Assembly (NCBI GenBank): GCA_045107005.1
Contig: JBGCFP010000056.1
Span: 1-64,000, forward strand
DNA length: 64,000 bases
DNA from: JBCCMA01 sp045107005
Lineage (GTDB): Bacteria; Pseudomonadota; Gammaproteobacteria; Steroidobacterales; JBCCMA01
Direction of reading: 5' to 3'
A model generated the notes under the pieces. It was not told the origin of the DNA. It made no database searches and saw only the letters and a list, made by a program, of their open reading frames with translations. This document shows positions 23,643 through 31,175 of this stretch, in pieces. The position numbers and the translations under genes were made by a program. The stretch's first letter is position 1, and each line of letters starts with the position of its first letter.

Positions 23643-25256
23643 ATGGGCGATAGTTCGCGCTCAGGCTCCATTAGGGAAAGTCACTTGCCACGTTTGACCG
23701 GTCAACAGATCGAGGCTTTTTTCGCCGCGGTCGCTGACGAAGACCTTCTGCACAGCCGCTACGGCATTGAACGAGAAACGCTCCGCGTTGATGCTGCTGG
23801 TGCCCTGGCGATGACGCCGCATCCGGCTGCGCTGGGATCAGCGTTGACGCACCCGTCAATCACCACTGATTTTTCCGAAGCGCTGCTGGAATTTGTCACA
23901 GGTGCCGTGTCGCAGCCGTGGGAAGTGATACAAGAGCTGTGTGACGTTCACCGGTTTACCTACGATCGCATCGGCGACGAGACCCTCTGGCCGCTCAGCA
24001 TGCCGTGCACGGTCATGCACGATGAAGCCATTCCGCTTGCGCGTTATGGCAACTCCAACGTAGGTCGGATGAAAACCGCCTACCGCCGCGGTCTCGGGCA
24101 CCGTTACGGTCGGGCCATGCAGACGATTGCCGGCATCCATTTCAATTTTTCGCCTGCGGCGAGTTTTTGGCGCCAGCTGGCGTCAGCGCGTGGCGATGAG
24201 CGCGCGCCGGGTGAATTTCAGTCCGCGGCCTACTTTGCCTTGTTACGTAATTTTCGGCGCTACGCGTGGCTTGTGCTTTACTTGTTTGGCGCTTCGCCGG
24301 CCGTTTGCCGTTCGTTCCTTGATGGGCGCGATCATGCTTTGCAGCTGTTTGATTCAGACACCCTGTATTTGCCCAATGCAACGTCTCTGCGGATGAGTGA
24401 CCTGGGATACACCAGTGCCGCCCAGGCGCGGTTGAACATTTCACTTAACAGCCTGGACGAGTACGTGGCCGGGTTGACCCGTGCGATCCAGACACCGTAC
24501 CCGCCCTACGCCAAGATCGGTCTTAGAAACGGCGATCAGTGGCGCCAGCTGTCGAGCAATATTCTGCAGATTGCCAACGAGTTCTACAGTGTTGTGCGGC
24601 CCAAGCGAGTAGCCAACAGCGGCGAAAAGCCAACCAGTGCGCTGCGTGATCGCGGGGTTGAATACGTTGAGATTCGTGCTCTGGACGTCAACCCGTTTGA
24701 TCCGGTTGGAGTTGGGCAAAATCAGGTGCGCTTTATGGAGTGTTTCTTGCTCTTTTGCGCCGTCTGCAACTGTGAGGTGATCTCGTCCGCGGAGCAGGTT
24801 GACGTCGAATTCAACCAGCTCGAAGTGGCGGCGCGCGGCCGGGCCCCACAGTTGACCTTGCGCTGCGGCGGCAAGCCGCGGGCGCTGCGGGAATGGTCGT
24901 TGGCTATTTTTGATCAGCTCTCGATTATCGCGACCCGACTGGATCGGGCCGCGGGAGGGGGGCACTACGTGGACGCCGTCTCGGCCTATCGTGACTCCGT
25001 GGAAGATCCTTCCCTCACGCCCTCGGCAAGGGTTCTGGACGCCATGCGCGACGGTCGTCGCTCGCACGCGGATTTTGGCGTTGAGCTTGCCGGGGAACAC
25101 AAGAATTACTTTCGGGATATGGAGCCATTGCAACCTGAGCGCATGGCGGCGTTGCTCGACTCGGTTGACGCGTCGCTGGCCCGGCAGCGCGACATTGAAG
25201 CCGCCGACGCGGTCTCGTTTGAAGACTACCTGCGCGACTATTTTGCGTCACGCTAG
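23643..25256 (+). CDS. gshA: Glutamate-cysteine ligase
   Basis: 537 residues, the usual size for the gammaproteobacterial type I enzyme. Typical motifs: RYGIERETLRVDAAG (about 41), THPSITTDFSEALLEFVTG (about 68), SMPCTV, GRMKTAYRRGLGHRYGRAMQTIAGIHFNFS, NATSLRMSDLGYTS, YVEIRALDVNPFDPVG. It joins glutamate and cysteine using ATP, the first step of glutathione synthesis, in the cytoplasm. No gshB neighbour is visible. Confidence 0.95.
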   Translation: MGDSSRSGSIRESHLPRLTGQQIEAFFAAVADEDLLHSRYGIERETLRVDAAGALAMTPHPAALGSALTHPSITTDFSEALLEFVTGAVSQPWEVIQELCDVHRFTYDRIGDETLWPLSMPCTVMHDEAIPLARYGNSNVGRMKTAYRRGLGHRYGRAMQTIAGIHFNFSPAASFWRQLASARGDERAPGEFQSAAYFALLRNFRRYAWLVLYLFGASPAVCRSFLDGRDHALQLFDSDTLYLPNATSLRMSDLGYTSAAQARLNISLNSLDEYVAGLTRAIQTPYPPYAKIGLRNGDQWRQLSSNILQIANEFYSVVRPKRVANSGEKPTSALRDRGVEYVEIRALDVNPFDPVGVGQNQVRFMECFLLFCAVCNCEVISSAEQVDVEFNQLEVAARGRAPQLTLRCGGKPRALREWSLAIFDQLSIIATRLDRAAGGGHYVDAVSAYRDSVEDPSLTPSARVLDAMRDGRRSHADFGVELAGEHKNYFRDMEPLQPERMAALLDSVDASLARQRDIEAADAVSFEDYLRDYFASR

Positions 25257-25387
25257 CCGGGTGCAGGCGGCGTTTTTCACATAACCGGGTTGCCATTTAT
25301 TTGAGACTGCGATCACGGCGCGCAGAGGTAACCGATGGGACACTAATTGCGCAATTGCATGCAGAGCAATGGGGAAGGCTCAGAGCC

Positions 25388-25780
25388 GTGGACTACACCA
25401 ACAATTCCAACGAGATACTGATCGCTGAGCACGAACGTTTTCTGCTCAGGGTGTTGACTCGTGGCTTGAATCAGCCAGATCGGCGCATCGTTGCAATCAG
25501 CAGCGGCGAAGAAATACTCCAGCGGCTGCGGGCGACGCCGCCCGCCGTGTTGATCGTCGATACCGGCATTTCACCCATGGGTGGTGAGGAGCTGTGTCGC
25601 CGCATTCAAACGGAGATGCCGGAACGGGCGTTCCTGACCTGTGTTCTGACAGATTGCGCCGAGGACGAGTACGGCAACTATGCCGAGTGGTTTGCCAATT
25701 TCCGGATGCTCGAAAAACCCGTCAGCGTAGGACGATTGCGACGCTTTATTGATGATCATCTGATCGACAACGCCGCCTGA
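25388..25780 (+). CDS. Response-regulator receiver-domain protein
   Basis: 130 residues from GTG 25388; the longer frame from 25301 starts inside less likely sequence. A single receiver domain: ILIAEHERFLLRVL at the acidic pocket (E-H rather than D-D), VLIVDTGISPMGGEEL with the phospho-acceptor Asp, VLTDCAED at the switch position and FRMLEKPVSVGRL with the conserved Lys. No output domain. It ends 3 bp before the GAF-GGDEF-EAL gene and probably acts with it. Confidence 0.75.
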   Translation: MDYTNNSNEILIAEHERFLLRVLTRGLNQPDRRIVAISSGEEILQRLRATPPAVLIVDTGISPMGGEELCRRIQTEMPERAFLTCVLTDCAEDEYGNYAEWFANFRMLEKPVSVGRLRRFIDDHLIDNAA

Positions 25781-25783
25781 CGA

Positions 25784-28075
25784 ATGTCTACACCTTCTGC
25801 CCTTTCCGGCGCGCCCGTTGTTCGCGCCCTCGACTATAAGAAATTTGCGCCCGTCGTGAAATTAATGCTGGCCGACGCGCTCGCGATCGTGATTTGCGAT
25901 CTCGACGGGCGCCGTGTCTGGTCGCTGTCGCGCGATGCCAAACAAGTCTACCGCCACGCTTTGAGTTGCCTGGCCGAATCGGTGCCGAACTGGACGCGCA
26001 CTGGGGAAGGCGTTCGCCGCTGCACAATTAATGACTCTGTCACTGCCTACGTGACCAGCCTTCGCGCCGCGGACGGCGAGATCCACGGCGGACTGATGGT
26101 TTTGCTTAACCAGCGCCAGGCTGCCGACAACGCCGTATACCAACGCGTCTGCGAGGGTATGCAAAACGTTCGAAACTTGCTGGGCGAAGAAGCGAGCTTG
26201 CTCGGTGAACTTGACGCGATGACCGGCGAATTGAGTCGTCGTTACGAAGAGCTGAACCTGATCTACAACACCGAAGACAGTGTGAAGTACTTCGATGAAG
26301 GTCAGGACGCCATCCGCAAGCTCGTGCGCAACACCTGCGACTATACCGGCGCGGGCTTCAGTGCCCTGGTGATGGCAGATCGAAAAACGGTTCACAGCTA
26401 TGCGCATCCCTCTCAGTCGCTCAAACAAGCGGAGCGCGTGCGGGCGATCATGCAGGGCGAGATGTACGAGCATCTTGCGTTTCGCAAAGAGGTTCTGGTG
26501 CACAACGGCGGACCACGTTTCCGTCGCATGCTCGACGGCATTGAGTGCAAGATCATCGGCTGCCCGATTTTCGATGAGAATCGCGAAGTGGTTGGTGCTC
26601 TGTTTCTGGCCAACCCGGAATGGTCGTCACCGTTCACAAGCTCTGACCGCAAACTACTCCAGGTGATGGCGCACAAAGCAGCTCGGATCATTCAGGCCAA
26701 CTACGATTCGCTGACGGGCATGATGACGCGTAACGGCTTCGAGTATCATCTCGAAACCGGTCTCTACGTGGTGCGCTACAAGAAAATTGAGCACACCGTG
26801 CTCAACATCAACGTCGATCGACTGCACGTCGTCAATGACACCTGCGGGCACCACGCGGGCGACGCGTTAATCAAGCAGGTGGCCGAGGCTATCCAAAGCG
26901 AGCTGGGCCCGGAAGATGTCGTGGCGCGTCTTGGCGGCGGTGAATTTGGTGCTCTGCTGGTGGAGCGTGAAGAAGAGGATGCCGAAGACGTGGCGGAACG
27001 CATTCGAGGTCGCGTACGCAAAATCGAGTTTAGCTGGGACGGTCGCCGCTTCCAGGTGAGTGTCAGCATCGGGCTGGCCGATATGGAGCCCAATACCGAA
27101 AGTGTCATGAGCGTACTGTCGGGCGCCGAGGCGGCATGCGCCGCCGCCAAGGACCTGGGGCGTGATCGCGTTCAGTCTTACCAAATCGACAACACGATGC
27201 TGGTGCGACGACGCGCGCAGGTGCACTGGCTTGGCAAGCTGCACAGCGCGCTGCGCGAAGACAAGTTCGTGCTTTACTGTCAGCCGATCAAGCGCGCTGG
27301 CGAAGATGGCGCGATTCATCACGCCGAAGTCCTGCTGCGTCTTAACGACGAGTTGGAGGGCGCCCTTGCGCCCAACGTATTCCTCGGGTCGGCCGAACGC
27401 TACAACTTGATGCCCGCCATTGATCGCTGGGTGATTCGCAACACGCTCAAGACGCTAGTGGCGAACTTGCCGCGCAGTCTACTCGATCAGCACGTATGGG
27501 CGATTAACCTGTCGGGCCAGACCTTGAGCGATCCGAAGTTCATGCAGTTTATTCTCGACGAGACGCGCCGCGCCGGCGTGCGGCCACAGAACTTGTGCTT
27601 CGAGGTCACCGAGACTGCGGCGGTGGCGAACCTGAAAGAAGCCGGGCAGTTCATCGCCGATTTGCGTACCTATGGGTTTCAGTTCTCACTCGACGACTTT
27701 GGAAGCGGTCTGAGTTCGTTTGCCTATCTCAAAGCGCTGCCCGTCAACTATTTGAAAATCGACGGCTCGCTGGCAAAGGAAGTGGTCGCGGATCCGATTT
27801 GCGCTTCGATGGTCAGAGCGATTACGCAGGTGGGTTGCGATATGGGGCTGGAGACCATCGCCGAGTACGTGGAATCGTCCGATATCGAAAGCAAGCTTGG
27901 CACTCTCGGCGTGCACTTTGTCCAAGGTCATCACATTGGCAAGCCCGAGCCGCTGCGCGATACGCTCGTTAATCTCACGTCGGGTCTGGCGCGCGCGGCT
28001 GACGAAGATACCTGTACCGTTGCCGCGCTGGACGACGCGGCTGGCAACGTAACGGCGCTGCGCGCTCAGTCCTGA
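25784..28075 (+). CDS. GAF-GGDEF-EAL cyclic-di-GMP signalling protein
   Basis: 763 residues. Order: an N-terminal sensory region (about 1-150), a GAF-like domain (about 165-305), a GGDEF domain (about 308-465) and an EAL domain (about 480-735). The GGDEF turn is GGGEF (one position off consensus). The EAL domain keeps its key motifs: EVLLR, INLSGQTL, FEVTET, DDFGSGLSSF, LKIDGSL and ETIAEYVES. I infer a phosphodiesterase with a regulatory or weak cyclase domain. It follows the receiver gene and ends with a terminator. Confidence 0.9.
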   Translation: MSTPSALSGAPVVRALDYKKFAPVVKLMLADALAIVICDLDGRRVWSLSRDAKQVYRHALSCLAESVPNWTRTGEGVRRCTINDSVTAYVTSLRAADGEIHGGLMVLLNQRQAADNAVYQRVCEGMQNVRNLLGEEASLLGELDAMTGELSRRYEELNLIYNTEDSVKYFDEGQDAIRKLVRNTCDYTGAGFSALVMADRKTVHSYAHPSQSLKQAERVRAIMQGEMYEHLAFRKEVLVHNGGPRFRRMLDGIECKIIGCPIFDENREVVGALFLANPEWSSPFTSSDRKLLQVMAHKAARIIQANYDSLTGMMTRNGFEYHLETGLYVVRYKKIEHTVLNINVDRLHVVNDTCGHHAGDALIKQVAEAIQSELGPEDVVARLGGGEFGALLVEREEEDAEDVAERIRGRVRKIEFSWDGRRFQVSVSIGLADMEPNTESVMSVLSGAEAACAAAKDLGRDRVQSYQIDNTMLVRRRAQVHWLGKLHSALREDKFVLYCQPIKRAGEDGAIHHAEVLLRLNDELEGALAPNVFLGSAERYNLMPAIDRWVIRNTLKTLVANLPRSLLDQHVWAINLSGQTLSDPKFMQFILDETRRAGVRPQNLCFEVTETAAVANLKEAGQFIADLRTYGFQFSLDDFGSGLSSFAYLKALPVNYLKIDGSLAKEVVADPICASMVRAITQVGCDMGLETIAEYVESSDIESKLGTLGVHFVQGHHIGKPEPLRDTLVNLTSGLARAADEDTCTVAALDDAAGNVTALRAQS

Positions 28076-28117
28076 GCGCTTCTCCAGCGCGAGACCAAAC
28101 CCTTGCCCAAAAGAAAA

Positions 28118-28155
28118 GCCCCGCTTGTGCGGGGCGATTTTTATTATTTTTAATT
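28118..28155 (+). terminator. Rho-independent terminator of the c-di-GMP operon
   Basis: GCCCCGC (28118-28124), loop TTGT, GCGGGGC (28129-28135), then a long T-rich run (about 28138-28151). It ends the receiver/GAF-GGDEF-EAL transcript. Confidence 0.92.
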
Positions 28156-28398
28156 GTTGGTGCTCATCGAAGACTAGACGATGCGAACCGCGGACTTTTT
28201 TGTTTTATGAAGTCTATTAAGCAAGTATTGGGCCAAGTTCGAAGGGCCAAATAAAACAGAGAGTTAGGAGGCGTCAAAGCGCGAAAATGGCTTGAAGTGT
28301 AAATTATCTCGACACCATGGCGGGCGCGGAACGGGGATTTATTCTGGCCGCATGAGGTCTATCGAAGTGTGCGCTCGCTCACGAAGGCGGCGTCATTC
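28156..28398. other. Intergenic region, no gene found
   Basis: About 240 bp between the terminator and the ribosome site of the next gene. No ORF or structured RNA was recognised. It must carry the promoter of the small gene at 28411. Confidence 0.4.
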
Positions 28399-28410
28399 GG
28401 AGGATAGACT

Positions 28411-28614
28411 TTGAGCATGAATGTTAAGTACTACGCGTGCTTTGTGGTGCAGAACGGCCCGACCAACCTCGGCCGTGAGCTTGGCAGCATTGTGGAGATT
28501 GATGGCGACGTCGGCTCGATGATGGATCACGAGGACGTCGCGCAAATGCTGGCCGAAAATCTCGACGTCAATCCCAGCAATCTGAACGTCTACCACTGGT
28601 CCCGCGTCCACTAG
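28411..28614 (+). CDS. Small conserved-looking hypothetical protein
   Basis: 67 residues with a TTG start set 7 bases after a strong GGAGG site (28399-28403); an in-frame ATG at 28417 is 13 bases away, so TTG fits better. The product is soluble and acidic (VEIDGDVGSMMDHEDVAQMLAENLDV). No family is recognised. Confidence 0.6.
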   Translation: MSMNVKYYACFVVQNGPTNLGRELGSIVEIDGDVGSMMDHEDVAQMLAENLDVNPSNLNVYHWSRVH

Positions 28615-28773
28615 TCTGCCGGCGTTCTTGAGTGCGGCACAGCGGCCACGCCTGGGGCCATTGGCGCCACAGCACACGACCGTTTAACACCGCCGTTTAA
28701 CAAAGCCCGTCGTGACAAATGCGGCGGTGAGAGTTTGTTACACTCCCGCTCCCTTTGACTTAGACCATTCATC

Positions 28774-30849
28774 ATGTCGCGCACCGTTTCGGATTGTCAC
28801 GCCACTCTATTTCGCCGCGCTTTGCTGTGCGCGATCAGCGCGCTTTCGCTCGGGGCGCTGGCGGACAACCTTGAGCTCGAGGAAGTGCAGGTCACCGCGA
28901 CGCGCTCGGCGAACGGCACGTCGGCCGTGTCTGAGGCCATCAGTATCGTTGGCGAGTCGGAACTCAACGACGCGCAGATTCAAGTCATCACCGACGCGCT
29001 GCGTGGCCAAACCGGTGTGTTCATCCAGCAAACGACGCCGGGCCAAGGCACTGCGATTGTGCGCGGCTTGAAAGGCTCGGAAGTCTTACACCTCGTAGAC
29101 GGCATGCGTCTCAACAACGCCCTGTTTCGCAATGCGCCAAATCAATACCTCGCTCTGGTCGATCCTTTCGCGACGGATCGCATCGAAGTGGTGCGGGGGC
29201 CGCTTTCAACGCTCTACGGATCCGATGCCATGGGCGGTGTGCTGCAGGTTGTGACGGATCGCCCGTTTTTGGGTGGTGGTGACTGGGCGGTCTCCGGGCG
29301 TGCGTTGGCGCGCTATGACAGTCGGACGCTGGGTAACGTTGCGCATGCGTCAATCGCCGCCGGTCAGGGTAACTTCGGGTTTGGCGGCGCGGTAAGCGTG
29401 CAGGATCATCAGGACGTACGCGCCGCGGATCGGCGAGTGCAGGCGCCTTCGGGCTATCGATCGCAAGCGGCCAGTGCGTTTTTGTCATGGCGCCCAAACG
29501 ATCGTCAGCGCAACGAGTTATCGATTCAGTATCTGGAGCAGCCGTCCACGCCACGTTTCGACGAGCTGGTGGCTGGATTCGGGCAAACCGAACCGGCTTC
29601 CGAGGTGTTTGAATTTGCGCCAAACAGCCGTTTGTTCATTCACGCTCAACACTATTCGGAAGGCTGGTCCAAATGGGTCGACGAATTCGAAGTGCACGCC
29701 GCCGTGCAGACAATGACCGACGATCGGCGTACGCGCGACACGGGCGCCACCAGCACCCGAGTCGAACAAAACGATAGCCAGCTGTTTGGCTTGACGCTGC
29801 GCGCATCGGCGGAGCCAACAGCGAGGCACGCTGTGACCTACGGCGTCGACATGTACTTTGACGAAGTGGGCAGCGCGCGTCAGCAGGTGGACGTTGCCAC
29901 CGGCGAATCAACGACGGTTGCGTCGCGCTTTCCCGACGGGTCGACCCTCGACACGATCGATCTGTACGTGCAGGACGCAATGACGTTGAGCGATCGACTG
30001 TCACTGACGGCAGGTGGACGTGTCAGCCGCGCACAGGTGGAGCTCACGGCCACCGAATCGGGACCTGCCGCCAATATTTCCAACACCGACGTTACCGGTT
30101 CGTTGGGTTTGCGCTATGACCTGAACGATCAATGGTCACTGATGAGCAATCTCGGGCGCGGATTTCGCGCGCCGAATATTTTTGATCTGGGAACATTGGG
30201 CGTGCGCCCCGGCAATCGTTTCAATATTGCCAACTCGGAACTCGGCCCGGAAACCGTCTGGACGCTCGACGCCGGTTTTCGTGTAGACACGGATCGTCTA
30301 AGCGCCGAATTTTTTCTCTGGGCGAGCGATTACACCGATCAAATTGTTTCAGTGTCGACCGGCGACGTTGACGACGTCGGGCGCGAAATCGTGCAAAGCC
30401 AAAACGCGTCGCAAGTGGATTTGCACGGCGCAGAGCTGGCGACGAGCTATGTGTTCAGCGAGAACTGGTCCGCCGAGGTGGGCGTCAATTGGGTGTGGGG
30501 CAGAACCGATCTGGAAGACGGTGAGGCCGAGCCGGCGGATCGCATTCCGCCTTTGAACGGTCGCCTGGGTGTGCGCTACGAACAAGCAAGCTGGTGGCTG
30601 GATACGCAACTGCGTTTTGCGCAAGCGCAAGGACGGCTCAGCGGTCGTGACGTGCGCGATCCACGCATTGATCCATTCGGTACTGCAGGCTGGGGATTGC
30701 TGAACGTTCGCGGCGGCGTGCAGTGGAACGATGTGTTCAGCACGACGGTCGGACTGCACAACCTGACCGACCGCGACTACCGTGAGCACGGTTCCGGAAT
30801 TGACGGCGCCGGTCGCTCGGTTGTGGTGACGCTCGAAGGGCGTTTCTAA
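28774..30849 (+). CDS. TonB-dependent outer-membrane receptor
   Basis: 691 residues. Signal peptide (about 1-29), TonB box LEEVQVTATR (about 33-42), plug domain (about 45-160; GQTGVFIQQTTPGQGTAIVRGLKGSEVLHLVDGMRLNNALF, RIEVVRGPLSTLYGSDAMGGVLQVVTDRP), and a 22-strand-type barrel ending in the VVVTLEGRF outer-membrane signature. The plug is most like the hemoglobin/heme/siderophore type, but the ligand cannot be told. It imports a metal complex, vitamin or other ligand across the outer membrane. Confidence 0.9.
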   Translation: MSRTVSDCHATLFRRALLCAISALSLGALADNLELEEVQVTATRSANGTSAVSEAISIVGESELNDAQIQVITDALRGQTGVFIQQTTPGQGTAIVRGLKGSEVLHLVDGMRLNNALFRNAPNQYLALVDPFATDRIEVVRGPLSTLYGSDAMGGVLQVVTDRPFLGGGDWAVSGRALARYDSRTLGNVAHASIAAGQGNFGFGGAVSVQDHQDVRAADRRVQAPSGYRSQAASAFLSWRPNDRQRNELSIQYLEQPSTPRFDELVAGFGQTEPASEVFEFAPNSRLFIHAQHYSEGWSKWVDEFEVHAAVQTMTDDRRTRDTGATSTRVEQNDSQLFGLTLRASAEPTARHAVTYGVDMYFDEVGSARQQVDVATGESTTVASRFPDGSTLDTIDLYVQDAMTLSDRLSLTAGGRVSRAQVELTATESGPAANISNTDVTGSLGLRYDLNDQWSLMSNLGRGFRAPNIFDLGTLGVRPGNRFNIANSELGPETVWTLDAGFRVDTDRLSAEFFLWASDYTDQIVSVSTGDVDDVGREIVQSQNASQVDLHGAELATSYVFSENWSAEVGVNWVWGRTDLEDGEAEPADRIPPLNGRLGVRYEQASWWLDTQLRFAQAQGRLSGRDVRDPRIDPFGTAGWGLLNVRGGVQWNDVFSTTVGLHNLTDRDYREHGSGIDGAGRSVVVTLEGRF

Positions 30850-31175
30850 TTGGAATAAGTCCGCATTGCTGCATCGCAATGCTCAGAACCGGGCTGAAAC
30901 TTGGCCACGAAACGCGTCGTGGTCACAGGCGCGTACACAGCGCAAACCCTTTAAAAACAGTCAGAAATGTTCCGCCCCGAGGGTGTCGACGTGACCTAAA
31001 ATGCCGCAGAGCATCATTATGTTACAGGTGATACAAATATCGGGAAGCTTGGGCTACACTCGGAAACATTCGTAATTCGGGCAGCCAAAAATAATTCTAC
31101 GCCCTACCGCGAAAAGCACAGACTTTTTGATCCTTTTAAAAGGTCACGTCACCTAAAAATATTTCAGGGGGAACC
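30850..31175. promoter_or_regulatory. Regulatory region before the propeller protein
   Basis: 326 bp without a gene. A 7-bp hairpin (GCATTGC 30863-30869 / GCAATGC 30876-30882) follows the receptor gene without a T-run. Nearer the next gene, a perfect 12-bp palindrome CCTTTTAAAAGG (31132-31143) and an AGGGGG ribosome site precede the ATG at 31176. The promoter itself cannot be placed securely. Confidence 0.5.
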
